NCBI RefSeq assembly: GCF_029962835.1
Contig: NC_080588.1
Span: 61,962,001-62,026,000 of the forward strand
DNA from: Magnolia sinica
Taxonomy: Eukaryota; Streptophyta; Magnoliopsida; Magnoliales; Magnoliaceae
Length of the DNA stretch: 64,000 nt
Reading direction: 5' to 3'
A model generated the notes under the pieces. The model saw only the letters and a list, made by a program, of their open reading frames with translations, was not told the origin of the DNA and ran no database searches. Positions 1 through 12,426 of this stretch are shown here, one piece after another; positions within the stretch are counted from its first letter, which is position 1, and the number at the start of each line of letters is the position of its first letter. The position numbers were made by a program, and so were the translations under genes.

Positions 1-614
1 AGTGGATCTGATTATCTGACTTAGGTTAGGGTTTAGAATCGTTAAGTTATGGACTTAGGGAAAAGAAATTTAAAAAAAAAATTTAAAAAAAAAAAACAAC
101 AAAAAAGCATACCTATCTTCTTCGAATCAGGGACGGCCGGACTTGTTGCTGTGGGGTTAGAAGAAGAGAGAATCGAGGGACGGCCGGACTTGTTGCTGTG
201 GGGTTAGAAGAAGAGAGGATCGAGGGACGGCCGGACTTGTTGTTGTGGGGTTAAAAGAAGAGAGGATCGTTCAATGGGTATGGTCAGAAAGAAAGAGGGT
301 AAAAATTCGTTCAATGCGTAGGGTAAGAAAGAAAGAGGGGTAAAAGTATTAGGGTGAAAAACTTAAAAGTTATATATACAGGAAGTGTCCGTTCTAGATC
401 GGGTAGGATCGGTTCGGGTAGAATCCATTCGGTTTGGGTTTCAGGTTGGATCGGTCCGGATGGACCACGATCAGATATCGATCCGAAAGATGGTCGGATC
501 TGATTGATCCTACTCGATCCGCACTGATCCAGGCCATCAGTTCGGTTTTGATCGGGTCGATTCCGGTTTGATTAGGTTGGATCCACCGGATCGGGTCAAG
601 AATGCCCAACTCTA
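1..614. mobile_element. right part of a hAT-like element (cut by window edge)
   Basis: This stretch is closely similar to 4,152-4,697, the right arm of the complete hAT element described below. Both copies have the ATTATCTGACTTAGG opening, a GACGGCCGGACTTGTTG tandem motif (three copies here, two there), a GATCGGGTAGGATCGG block, and an end reading GAATGCCCAACTCTA. The reverse of that end, TAGAGTTGGGCATTC, is a hAT-style terminus. No transposase is visible. The left end lies outside the window, so a target duplication cannot be tested. The short ORFs here are accidental. Confidence 0.6.
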
Positions 615-1869
615 CTCAGCACATCACATGGTATTTCCAATTCATGGTGGGTCCCACCAAATATACTGTTTGGATTGCAGAGAGTGGTCCCCACTTGTAT
701 ATGAAAGATGCACCGATACCATGCGAGTTCTGAAGCGTCAGGGGACATCTCTGGACCTTATAATTAAGGGATTTTGGCATTACTGGCACCACCGAAAGGA
801 TGTTTCAAATATTCCTGAACTAATCATCAAACAAGTCTTGGAATCATTTTTGGATCAAATTAACCTTGTACACTATAAAAGATAACGATGAATGAAGAAA
901 ATAGGGTGGTTGTAAGTCTTATGATGGATGGTAATGTACCTAATTATAAGCCTATTATGATTTAAGTTTATAATCTATACATTTCATCAATTGTATGATC
1001 TCATCGTAATATATAACTCAAAAAATAAAGCTTACTTATAGATGAAGTGAACCACACCACAATAAATATTATGAGTTGCATACAACCGTTGAAAACTACC
1101 AAGTGGGCCATAGACCTTTTCAATAAATATGATATTTATGATTTCCCTTCATCCATGTATCCGTGATACTATGAATAAGTTAGATGACATATAAATATTA
1201 TTGTGGGCCCCACAAAGCTGACTTTGTACCATATATTCTTGATTAATCGTATGTAGGTAGAACAAAAACTTACGTGAGTGAAAAGCTTTGACCATTACGA
1301 TTCACATGGTGCCCATAAAAAAGGTCGATCCTATCCGTTTGATCACAAGGCCCATCAAAAGGTAAATCTAATCCGTTGATAATATTCATGGCTTATGATT
1401 TTCATAAGAATGTGTGAACTTCACGCTTTTTCAAGCTATCAGCGACCCATAGTGAGAAAAAAGATCAACGGTTTGTTGGAACAATATCTACTGTCTAGTT
1501 GTCTTATGGACCATCAGATTTGAAGATTTTGACCATTATCTGGACATTTACCTTCTTCAAAATTCTAATGAGAATAAATTGAGCGATTTGACCAAAAGTC
1601 GAAGATTGACCATTGAGACGATATACGGAAAGGTGTTTGTAACGTCAAAAACGACCACAGGCCCCCATTTCGAATCCCGACCTCGAGCCTACCTCTCCCT
1701 TTTGAAGTTTCTTTTCTGAGACCCACCTCCACCCTTTTAGGATCTGTTATTTCACCGTGATTGTCTCCTTCATTATCTTTCCGACTCTGGTTTCTTGTAC
1801 TTTCTGTAAAACGCCTTCTTTCACAATCAAAAACCGAAACGAAAGTATGTGAATAATATTTGATCTTTT
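615..1869. other. no gene seen; old MITE-like debris
   Basis: AT-rich sequence. It carries scattered phrases of the fold-back MITE vocabulary used across this window, such as GTGGGCCCCACAAAG near 1,203 and 'gaccattatctggac' phrases near 1,530. No conserved protein segment, splice-consistent exon or RNA gene was recognised. Confidence 0.5.
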
Positions 1870-2628
1870 TATTTGCTATTATGGGTTGTCAATAGTTGGT
1901 ATAGTCGAGGTTGTCAATATTTGGTACAGTCAAAGTTGACATATAATAACACTCGAGGTTGTCAACATTTTCTTCAGATTAAGGTTGTCACTAGTTGGCA
2001 CGGTCAAAGATAACATATAATAACACTCAAGGTTGTCAACATTTTCTTCATATCAAGGTTGTTAAGGTATAACAAAGTCAAGATTGACATGCAATAACAA
2101 TTGAGGTTATCAATATTTAGGACGGTCGAGGTTGTTAATATTTGGAACGGTCGAGGTTGGTATACAATAATAGTTGAGATTGTCAATAGTTAACACGGTC
2201 AAGGTAGTCAATATTTGGTACGATCGAGGTTGATATATAATAACAGTCTAGGTTGTCTTATAATAATAGTCGAGGTTGTCAATATTTGGTACGGTCGAAG
2301 TTGGCATTCATTAATGGTCGATTATCAATGTGACAACCTCAACTTGAACGGAAGATTGACAATATCGACCCTTATTGGATGATAACTACGACCCGTGATG
2401 TCCATTGTCAACATCAACCTCGACCCTGAGTGGATGACAATCTCAACCCTTAGTGGATGACAACCTCGACCCTTAACCAAGTGGATGACAATCTCAAACC
2501 TTAGCAGATGACAACCTTTACCCTTAATCAAGTGGATGTCAACTTCGACCCTTAGTAGATGACAACTTCAACCCTCAGTGTCACATTATCAACCTCTACC
2601 CTCAATGGATGACAACCCCTACCCTTAG
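1870..2628. repeat. degenerate tandem array that folds back on itself
   Basis: Units of about 20-40 bp. The first half repeats GTCGAGGTTGTCAATATTTGG on the + strand. From about 2,325 the array switches to the opposite polarity, with units like ATGACAACCTCGACCCTTAG. The block is therefore one large imperfect inverted repeat made of tandem units. A second array with the same words lies at 8,130-8,530, beyond the MULE transposase relic. The array resumes at 4,698 after an inserted hAT element. Confidence 0.8.
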
Positions 2629-4697
2629 TAGAGCTGGGCATCGGACCAAGTCGGACCGGATCGGGTCCAACTCAACTCGGTCCGTATTATGCATGGTTGG
2701 ATCCGAACTCGATCCGATCCGACGCACTGCTAGCCTGACCCAAACCGAGTCCGACTCGGTCAAAAAATCTGTATCGGATCGAGTTGAATAACGTTCGAAT
2801 CGGAAGATAGAAGTGGGCGTTACAGTTAACTGGAAGCAGATTGGTTGGTGGGGGTGTATTGAGGTGGTGGTGTATTGACGTCAGTAAGTTTTTTTAGTCA
2901 AACTATGAGGTATCTGTTATATCCAAACCCTCCATCCATTTGCAAAGCTTGTTTTAAGGCTTGAGCCAAAAAATAAGACAGATCTAAAGATCGGTTGGAC
3001 CACACTGCAAAAAATAGTGGGGGATTGATCGTTTACCATTGAAATCCTTTTTCATATCACAGAAGTTTCAGATCAATATGAAATTTGTTTTTCCACTTCA
3101 CCCATGTATTTTTAATATTATTAAAAGGTTAGATGGAAAATAAACGTTATGGTGGGGCCATGTAACTTTGATCTCATTTGAGCCATTCGTACAACTCGGA
3201 GCTCGAGGCGCATACGCACTCGTCTTCGCACGACACGTATTTACAACAGGCAACAGCCTATCACCTGTGCAGCTGGTGTGAGGGACGTGGATTAGCTGTT
3301 GATAGGTTGGAAGCAGATTGCGTACTGAGTAACTCAGTACCCTTATCGTACTTAGTAAACTCTGTGGGGTCCACCGTTATTTATGTATTTTATCCACTCC
3401 GTTCATTCATATTAACAGATAATGTTAGGACTTGAGCCCAAATCAAAAGCATATAAAAATCTCAAGTGGACCACACCATAGGAAACGGTGTGATTGAACC
3501 TCTACCATTGAAAATTTCTTAGAGGCCACGGAAGTTTTGGATCAAGCTGATGTTTGTGGTTTGTCTTCATCCATATTCTTGTAATCTTACGAACATGTTG
3601 GATGACAAATAAACATTACTGTGAGCCTTAGGAAGGTTTCAACGGTGGAAATCATTATTCCACACCGTTTCTTGTGGTATGGTCCACTTGAGCTTTGGAA
3701 TTGCTTCAAATTTGGGATCAACCCTTAAAATTAGTAGGAAAAATTGATGAACGGTGTAGATAAACCACATACATTCACAGTGGGCCCAACTGAGTTTACT
3801 CAGTACGATAAAAGCGTACAGGTGTAACTCAGTACGCAATCCGATTTCTGACAGGTTGACAGATATTAATATATATAGCAGGTCTTAAGTCCAATGGTAA
3901 GTTACGGTACAGCTAGTAGATAACTTCCAACCTTTCATGTTTGTACAGCATCCAAACCATCTGATAGGTTGGCACCAACATAATGATCACCTTATATGTA
4001 AATATTCCATATCGACTCATTAGGTGGACCACATTTACATTTTTCTATTTATCAATGGCTACACATTGTTCTCATATGTGGTCCACCTGAGGAGCCGATA
4101 GGGTTGATTTCTGCACCAAATGAACCTCATGATGGTTCTAACTTCCAACCTAGTGGATCTAATTATCTGACTTAGGTTAGGGTCTGGAATTGTTAGGTTC
4201 TGGACTTAGGGAAAAGAAATTTAAAAACAAAAAAAAAAACAAAAAAAGAATACATGTCTTCTTCGAATCAGGGACGGCCAGACTTGTTACTGTAGGGTTA
4301 GAAGAAGAGAGGATCGAGGGACGACCGGACTTGTTGCTGTGGGGTTAGAAGAATAGAGGATCGTTCAATGGGTATGGTAGAAAGAAAGAGGATAAAAATT
4401 CGTTCAATGGGTAGGGTAAGAAAGAAAGAGGGGTAAAAGTATTAGGGTGAAAAACTTAAAAGTTATATATACAGGAAGTGCTCGTTCCGGATCGGGTAGG
4501 ATCGGTTCGGGTAGAATCCATTCGGTTCAGGTTTCGGGTCGGATCGGTCCGGATAGACCACGATCCGATATCGATCCGAAAGACGGTTGGATCTGGTTGA
4601 TCCTACTCGATCCGCACCGATCCAGGCTATCAGTTTGGTTCTGATTGGGCCGGATCGGGTCGGATCCACCAACTCGGGTCAAGAATGCCTAACTCTA
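2629..4697. mobile_element. non-autonomous hAT element, 2.07 kb, 8-bp target duplication
   Basis: The left end TAGAGCTGGGCATC and the right end GAATGCCTAACTCTA are inverted matches. They are flanked by an identical 8-bp duplication, ACCCTTAG, at 2,621-2,628 and 4,698-4,705. An 8-bp duplication with TAGNG..GGGCA-type termini is the hAT superfamily signature. Subterminal CGGACCGGATCGGGTCC-like repeats are present at both ends. No transposase was found; the interior holds MITE remnants, so this is a non-autonomous element hosting nested insertions. It split a tandem array of ACCCTTAG-containing units, so the insertion is younger than that array. Confidence 0.82.
3316..3841. mobile_element. MITE with GATTGCGTACTGAG termini, nested in the hAT element
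   Basis: The left terminus GATTGCGTACTGAGTAACTC is matched in reverse by GTAACTCAGTACGCAATC at the right. A second inverted block contains GTACTTAGTAAAC / GTTTACTCAGTAC. The interior is the common fold-back MITE body (tgtatTTTATCCACTCCGTTC, AAGTGGACCACACCA, TTTTGGATCAAGCTGATG). I could not find a convincing target duplication, so the superfamily is not assigned. Confidence 0.7.
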
Positions 4698-4705
4698 ACC
4701 CTTAG

Positions 4706-6254
4706 TGAATAATAATTTTAACTCTTATTGGAATGCAGGTCGAAAACAACTAAGAATGACCACCTTCTTAGACTATGAGAAGGTAGCAGTCTCTCTAAAG
4801 TGTTATATTTAGTTTTTGAAGGAATACATGTTAGATGATTCTGACAACAATCCCACTAGAAAATAGATATTTAAGAAGAGTTGTTTTGGACATCTATGAA
4901 TTTTTCGATGGTTGGGTGGATGACCCATGATCAAATAATGCATTGTGTAAACTTTCAATGTTCAGGGCACTATCATGAAATTGACTGAGCTTGACTTTGC
5001 CCTCGTCTTAGATTTAGACTTGTTAGTGCAAATGAGTCTGGAGATAGTCAAACAAAAAGGGAAAAGAAAATAAAAGGAATTAGAGAGACTTACTTGAAAG
5101 AATGAAGTGTAACGAATGATAATTTAAAAAAAAAGCTTATATCTAGCTATGAGGGAAAAAAACAAGACGATAATGTGATGAAACTAGCCCTTCTGATTTG
5201 TATGGAGAATCTATTAGTTGCATCTCTACAGAAGAATAGCTATGTAGATAAGTACATTGAAATAGTTAATAACTTAGATCAATTCAATAGTTATTCCTGA
5301 GGCAGTGTAGGGTACGAATATTTAAGGGATGGGGATAATAACGTAATTAGCAGTGTTGGCAAGAATGGTGAGTACCCCCCTTCATACAACATATGGAGAT
5401 GCGCATATGCCATACATGTAACTTATTATTGTTTATAATGAGAGTGTGTTTTACATGTTGTTTCTTATTTTTTAAATATTCAATACGTGTCCTAATCGAT
5501 ATTTAATGCATCATATTATCATTTAAATAGATATGGGCATACGAGCATTTCTTTAAGCTATCAGGTGATAGAGGGTGGGTTGCAAGAAAATTCTCCATTC
5601 GAATTCCTAGAATACTCAACTAGAATCCTTTCAAAGTAGGCCGATATGAATCAATTTCAAGAGTCTTTAAGACCATGTCAGTAAGTGTGATTCATTATTA
5701 GTGCGTTATAAGAATGCATTATGATTATAAATAATAAATCATTATTGCTCATATAGGCGATGATTACTCCATAGCTTACACCGACAGAAGGGAAAGAAGA
5801 GATCGGAGTTGTTAATCCCTAAAAAATAAGATTTATACAAAGGACAAGACTTTGCAGGTGAAAGTTAAGATAGAGGAGTTGATGGAGAAGGTTATCCAAA
5901 AATATGTTGCTAGAAAGAAGTTAGAGAGAAAATGTGAAAAATGAGCTAAAGAAGTTCGTTAAAAAGAAATTGAAGATGAAGGAAGCAGATGTGGGAGAGA
6001 GTGGAAAATGAAACAGAAAAAAGTTGAGGAAGTGAGAGGAAAAAGAAGTGAGGCAATGAAACTAAAAGCAGAATTGTATGCCTCCATCAAGGAATGCGAC
6101 AAAAGTATTCATTCAAAATAAGAAAAGAAGATTCGCTCTAAAGAATTTTGACAACAGATTTCAGAATATTGGGAAAGATGTTCAACAATTAAGAAATGAG
6201 ATGAAATACATTGACGGTTTGGGAGAGGAAACTATACCAAACTTATATGTGACG
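4706..6254. other. MULE-internal debris; broken coiled-coil-like reading on + strand
   Basis: The sequence continues from the tandem array and runs up to the transposase relic. Between about 5,850 and 6,100 the + strand, read with several stops and frame changes, is rich in Lys, Glu and Arg in a coiled-coil-like pattern (for example VKIEELMEKVIQKYVARKK). It may be the remains of a second ORF carried by the same MULE, but I do not recognise the family. No intact gene is present. Confidence 0.4.
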
Positions 6255-8100
6255 GAGTTTGTCATTTGAATGCATTGCATCATATCACAAAAAGTAGATA
6301 TCTTGTATGTCTTAACAACACCCTAAAAGTAATCATTTACTAAATTATCCGAACTCACATTTTTCATATTTTTCAAAATATGATGCGCACAATATCCATG
6401 TATTGTATTAGGGAAGATGATAGGAACTTCACTAACCAACCATTTGTGACAAGCTGAAATAATAACAAGTCTTGAAAGGATCTCAATTGCTTTGTATAAA
6501 TTGTGAAGGCATATTCAACTATTATCGTTCTTCAATTATTTGATCTTATATGCTACTGGGAGGACGTGATTACTTTCATCAAGTGTCGTAGCTAAGAGGA
6601 GAACATCATTGTACTTTTCTGTCAAATGCATTGCATCAACACATGGAACCCTTTGAACATGCAGTTGGAAGCTTTAAATGCATCGTCCAACTGCGATGAA
6701 GCATCTTTCAAAACTGCCTATTTTTTCATTTACCTGTAAATTCGCTACAAGCGCTAAATATGACTTTTTCAACTCATGAAGATACGCTGGAAGATTATTA
6801 TAAGACTCCCCCATAAAATTTCATGACTTCTTTTCTTACGATCTCCTTACCTTTTTATGCTTTCTTATAGTTGATTTTAACATCAAATGTCCCATTTATT
6901 AGATGTTGAATTTCTTTTGGCATGTAGGTCAATCCCAAACTTATGCCACTAATGCCACATTCACTATTTATCAGGTTAGTAGCTTGGCGATGATCTCTTC
7001 AATTTCTCTTTGAAATTACTGTATCATGTCTACTCTCTTTAACAGTTGCCTCACACTGGCATATCGCCTCAAACGACATGCTATATGTGTGCTTGGAGTT
7101 GTATATCTTTATTTTAAACATCCACACACCGTCCACTATCAATGCATGCATCCTTTAACTACAACTTTTCATAATATACTTAATTGTATATCTCTGCTTG
7201 TTTGATTAAATGACTTTATATTGAATTTTGTGACGCATCGCATACTTGCTAAAAAAAATTTATAATCGACCTTTGTCCTTAAACATTTATCCAACAAATA
7301 TTTCATTGGGTTCTTCCACCATTTCTGAAAATCCTTGATGATCTGCATTAATAAAAGCTACATCGGATATACGTATATCAAGTGGAATGATATTAGATGG
7401 AGAAATGAAAGTATCCAGTGAAAATTGTATTGGATGAGTTGATGATTCGAGAATATCTCCATATTCTTCATTGACCAGTAGGCATAAATTTAAGTTTATA
7501 GCTTGCGAATTAAACTAAAAAGAGGGAGCAACTCTTTCATTTTGATGTTGATCATTGGTTTAAGGGTCAGAAACATCAATATCGTGCCTGTTACCCAGTA
7601 ACCAAAATGATGGTATATCGCAATCGTCGAGTAGTCATCATAACATGTATCATTCCTTGAAGTGTCAGGTATATCACAGTTGTCGAGTCATCAATCACTG
7701 CTTAAATGTTGCATATTAGTGGACCATATGTTTGAATGTAATATAGAGTATGCGCTCATTTTTTGAACAAGAGTTCTACATGTCACTTTCTCTATATACA
7801 GTAGTATCTAAGTAGGTGGACTCTTTCCACAAAAGTGCATATATGTCTCGAGATCTTCATTGTCTTTGATTGTGTGTGGAGGGAGTGATTCACGAATTGT
7901 CTCACCATGCACAACCTTTATTCTCAAATCAAATTCATCCGATGTTGTCTTCGTAATCTAATACATTTTATCTTTGAGCTCCTGATACATAATATCATCC
8001 TTCACAACAACCTCTTTTGAGTCCCCACCCACGTATAAGAAAGTCCCCTTCTCGTATACACCCTTCTCATTATAATAGATTAGGATAGATCAGAGAGTCA
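6255..8100 (-). pseudogene. degenerate MuDR-type MULE transposase
   Basis: The relic reads on the minus strand from about 8,095 down to 6,255, with many stops and frameshifts. The N-terminal MULE domain appears as FLYVGGDSKEVVVK followed by MYQELKDKMY and EFDLRIKVVHGE (about 8,060-7,900). A zinc-finger-like stretch with HTYSMSFEA...CQCEATVK lies near 7,100-7,030. Then come INYKKA.KGKE and NLPAYLHELKKSYLALV (about 6,900-6,750). The catalytic-core region includes VDAMHLTEKYNDVLLLAT (about 6,640), where families normally have VDGTHLKGKY. It is followed by EVPIIFPNTIHGYCAHHILK (about 6,440-6,380). The C-terminal SWIM zinc finger was not found. This is a dead copy of a Mutator-like transposase. 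The ORFs of about 60 residues seen here are by-products. Confidence 0.85.
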
Positions 8101-8129
8101 TAATCTTCTAATATGTGTTAACCTGAAAT

Positions 8130-8530
8130 AAAAATGGATGGGTATAAACTATCAAAGATGAAGGGTCGAGATTGTCATAGATGAAGGGTTTAAGTTTTCG
8201 TCTGTTAAGGGTCGAGGTGAACAAAACAACATAAAGAGCCGTGGTTGTCATCCACTATGGGTCGAGGTTGTTAGTTGTTAAGGTTCGTGGTTGTAAAATA
8301 TTAAGGGTTATGGTTATCAACCATTAAAAGTCATGGTTGTCAAATGTTAAGGGTCGAGGTTGTCAACTTCGACCGTTCACACCACCCAATCTTGACCACT
8401 TGATTTTTTTTTATTATCAAGTTCGACCATTCAATTTTTTACAGTCAAGCTTGACCCTTAATGGATGATAACATCAACCCTTATTCGATGATAACAATAA
8501 CCCTTATTAAATGACATTTTACACTGTTAT
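8130..8530. repeat. second fold-back tandem array beside the MULE relic
   Basis: Units such as AAGGGTCGAGGTTGTCA run on the + strand to about 8,370. Oppositely oriented units such as TTGACCCTTAATGGATGATA follow. The words are those of the 1,870-2,628 array. It sits directly upstream of the transposase N-terminus, so the two arrays probably represent the long subterminal regions of one MULE. Confidence 0.7.
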
Positions 8531-10189
8531 CGCTTCTCTACTTCAATCTTAATACAATGCCAAAACATATCACAACCTAATCCTTAAAAAAAAAACAACA
8601 TCGGTAATAATTTAATGTTTTATTTATCTTGACAAATAACTAATATTGTAGTTTACTACAATAGTAGGGATACCAGAGAACTACATGATCATGGTAGTGG
8701 GAGTGAACGAATTTTCAACAAAGAGAAATTTTGGGATGAACGTTGAAGAATGCAAGATAGATGCCGGATGAGAGAAATAGTGAAGAGAAATAAATGAGTT
8801 TAAAGAAGAATTTTCGGATGAGAGAAATGACGTATGGAATGTGGTAATGGATCCCACAATATTCACTTTTCCAAGAAAGAAGAATGACTTATGTATAAAG
8901 TATAAAAAGATAACGCGCGGCCCTTTCTAAGGGCATTTGTACACCGTTTGTGGGTTCTACCATCACATATGTATAGAATCCACTCCATTCATTAACCTCA
9001 GAATTTCATGAAATGTCATAATCGGAAGAATGATCAACACACACCTGTCATATTGACAACATCACAAGAAAATAATTCGTATCGAACTTACACCGTTATA
9101 AGTTATCAAGTTTTGTGAGCCGTATAAAAATTATGTCAGCAAGAAGTTAACATCTTCACATGTAAATAGAAAACTAAGAAGAAAATGAACAAATTAGATA
9201 TAAGTTCCAATATGCTCAATAATCAATCACATCAATGCACCTTATCCAAGATTGAATATTATATAACTTTTTTTAAACTCAAAATCCATACCAATGTTAA
9301 TTCAAGGACAATAAAAATTTGGTCCAAAAACATTTTTTTTTAGATGTATTAGATTACTAATCTAAGAATATTTGAAACACTCCAAATTTTACATGTTCTC
9401 CTAATGTCAAAATTCTGATGATTAATTCCTCCTTATAAAATTTTCGATACTCTGATACTGTGATAATTCATACGCATGTATTCAGAAAATTCTACAAAAG
9501 GTTCACGTGTATATCCATCCAATTGAACTGTCCAAATCGCCCCAACGGGCTCTTTGGTGGACATCTACTCTACAGCGAGATGAAGAGTAACCAACAGTCC
9601 AGTTCAGATAAAAAGGTATTCGCTTGCTTGATCAGCTGTTTCCAGGGCTCAATCAATCTGACTTTGGGTATATGACCTATATACATTGGGTCCCATGATT
9701 TTTACCGTTTAATTGTAAGTTGCATGTATGCAATAATCAGCGTTTTAAGTACACGCGCATCAACCACCATACTCTGCCAGAGTACCTAATAACTCCGCGA
9801 TGGCGTATGAGGAAGACTTGGACATCCGTGCGCGTGCTCATAGAAATTGTACACGTGCTATACATGTATCTAAAATCAAACCGTCCAAATCATTGGTTTC
9901 TTCTGTCTACACGGGATAACCAGAAAAAAAAAAAAAAAAAATCCACCGAAATAACTGGCTGATTTATGGGCTTCCATTTGACAGTTAAAATTGGAAGTAT
10001 CCAACGGTCAAGATTTAAGAGAAAATTTTCCACTAATCTGAGACCAAGATCGTCTATTCAATCTTATTTTGGGGCTATGCCCCATCTACGGTGGGGGGCC
10101 AAAATCTTGGCGGTTCGCTTGTATGTGCGTGCGTATGGAGTAACACGTTCTGCCAGAGCATCAAGGGACTGAAGTAAATCCACGCGAAA
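8531..10189. other. no gene seen
   Basis: AT-rich sequence with MITE phrases at about 8,935-9,060 (GTACACCGTTTGTGGG...) and a GATACTCTG-family MITE relic at about 9,445-9,790 (ACTCTGCCAGAGTACC near 9,770). The ORFs at 9,460-10,172 have no recognisable composition or domains. Confidence 0.45.
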
Positions 10190-11505
10190 TTTCCGGAGAA
10201 AATGACCGCTGTAGACAAAACCTTTTATCCAGCGGTTTTTATGAAGGAATACAAACTTAAGTTACCAACTTCAACTAGCACGTGCGGACAGCGACTTTGA
10301 GGACGAAACTACCCCTCCTTTTCGCTACGAGGAGGAGCGCTGACGCTCCTCCAACTGAGAGTAGTACGAACGGCTTAAAAGAGATCAAAGTTACATGGCC
10401 CCACAGCTATATATTTATTATATCCACAGCGTTCATCCATATTTCGAGATCATTTCGGAGCATTATCCAAAAAAAAAAAATCATATCCAAAGATCAACTG
10501 GAGCACACCACAAAGAGCCGCAGGGAAATTGTTTTTCACCGTTAAAAATTTTGTAGGGCCCACCATAACATTTATTTTCCATCCAATCTATTCATAAGGT
10601 CACAAAGGCCTGGATGAAGAGGAAAAACAGATTTCATAATGATCCAAAACTTCTGTAACCCCTAAAAGGGTTTCAATGGTAGACGTTTAATTCCCCACTG
10701 CCTTTTACAGTGTGGTCTACTCGATAGTTAGATCTGTCTTATTTTTCATCTCAAGCCTTAATATGAGCTCGCCAAAGGGATGGTTTTGATATAACACAGA
10801 CCTCATGGTGGGGCCCATAGAAGCAACAAAAATTTCCCATAAAAAAAAAAGAACAGAATCGGCGATGAATCACGGATTCTGCTATTCCACCGCAGCTCGC
10901 TGTAGGATTTGGGGATGAATCGCGAAATCCGCGATCAATCCCCAATTCAAACAAAAGGCTATGGCTACGGATTATAACCATAGCTATAGCCGTATGTACT
11001 TTTCTTTTTCTTTTTTATTTTTTTATTTTTTTATTTTTTTACATTTAGAATTTTATTCTACCTATATTTTTCCCTAACACATATTTATATAAATATGTAT
11101 ATATAAGCATATAAAAAAAATTTGTCTCCTTTTTTCATTTCTTTCTTTATTCATATAACAAGAATATCTTCTAAACCAAAATTAGTTACTTAACGTACCA
11201 TATATGATTTTAGGGCTGAAAGTTGGGCGGGTTCAACCTGACCAACCTGTGACCCACCCGACATTGGGTTGGGCTTGGGCAGGATGTATCGGGTTTGGTC
11301 TTGGGGTTGGGCCATACAAACACCAACCCGATAAAACTTGGAAACGGAATCGCCGGGATTGACTATCAAATGCATGGAAATGACCGTGAAGTGAAGGGAA
11401 TTGATCGTGAAGTGCATCGAAATGACCGTGAATCTAAACGAAATCGTTGGAATTGACCGTGAAATGCATGGAAATGATCGTGAAGTGAAGCGAATTGAAC
11501 GTCAG
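10190..11505. repeat. arm of fold-back repeat family, copy 1 (+ orientation)
   Basis: Order: AATGACCGCTGTAGACAAAAC outer segment; MITE-like body (GTTCATCCATATTTCGAGATC, CTCGCCAAAGGGATGG); a small inverted motif CTATGGCTACGGATTATAACC; an AT-rich block; TAGGGCTGAAAGTTGGGCGG; then the 21-bp minisatellite GAAATGACCGTGAAGTGAAGC from about 11,365 to 11,505. The same order occurs inverted at 26,110-27,760, and partly at 29,478-32,060. No protein is encoded. The minisatellite is followed directly by LPEAT1 intron and exon sequence. Confidence 0.8.
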
Positions 11506-11561
11506 TGTGCTTCTTTGCATCATTGTGGACCATGGTTGATTATTTCTATTTCCAAATGCAG

Positions 11562-12426
11562 AGGGCACAACTACATATGGAGATTTCCTCCTTCCGTTTA
11601 AGACAGGTGCTTTTCTATCCAAAACGCCAGTCCTTCCAATGATCCTGAGATATCCTTACGAAAGATTTAGTCCGGCATGGGACACTATATCTGCGGTGAG
11701 AAGCTCTTGCTTTATTTATAGCTTCAACAAGATTTTACATTTAGGTGTGAAAGACTGGGATAATGAAGCTTATCTTTCATTACTCAATCTGCATGGCTTC
11801 TGAAGTTTCTTGGAAGCTTGCGAGTCCATCGCTTAATGAGTTTCCTCACCAGAGGCTTTAAAGATTGTATTGAAATCTATCCTTGAAAGAAAAGATACGT
11901 ATTTGAAGGGGGAAAGTCCAGTGCTAAAGCAAATCAATCTCTATGCACACAGTGTTCGTGTATGAGATGTATGCCATTTATTTTATTGGACCCACCAGTC
12001 AGATGATGCTAGCCAACATGTAAGGCACTTTTTTCCATTAAATGTTGACCATGGTCATGCCGTTCTTACCTGCCCAATCGCAATCCTCAAAAGTTGTCTA
12101 TAGAAGGGCCCATGGATGAACAGTCTGGATTTCTTACATTCACGCCACGTGCATGGAATTGAGTGCTTGATGACTAGCTTCAACATTTGTGTTAAGCACC
12201 AAATTCTCTATCTTCCAAAACTATGTCTGATTCCCTCGTCTTTGTTCAACTATCTACAAGGTCCAATATTTATACATATTTGCAGGTCCGCCATGTAATT
12301 TTGCTTCTTTGTCAATTTGTAAATTATATGGAGGTGATCTACCTACCCATCTACTACCCTTCAGAGCAAGAGAAAAAAGACCTGAAACTCTATGTAAGTA
12401 ATGTACGAAAGCTAATGGCTAGGAAG
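11562..12426 (+). CDS. LPEAT1: LPEAT1-like lysophospholipid acyltransferase, two internal exons
   Basis: The family acylates lysophosphatidylethanolamine and related lysolipids at the ER membrane (PlsC/LPLAT fold). Exon 11,562-11,695 follows acceptor CCAAATGCAG and ends at CTGCG/GTGAG. It encodes (E)GTTTYGDFLLPFKTGAF...RYPYERFSPAWDTISA, which includes the EGT motif-III region. Exon 12,286-12,426 follows TTTGCAG and ends at AGGAAG/GTATGC. It encodes VRHVILLLCQFVNYMEVIYL, PIYYPSEQEKKD and SNVRKLMARK. Both exons are open, phases match (2 then 0) and splice sites are canonical. The upstream exons with the HX4D motif and the final exon were not found in the window. To the left lies fold-back minisatellite, and 129 bp after the second exon lies the insertion point of a 10.85-kb LTR-type unit. 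It may be part of a real gene with giant introns or a captured gene fragment; the sequence alone does not decide. The Lys at the end of exon 2, where Arabidopsis has Glu, is a possible sign of decay. Confidence 0.72.
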
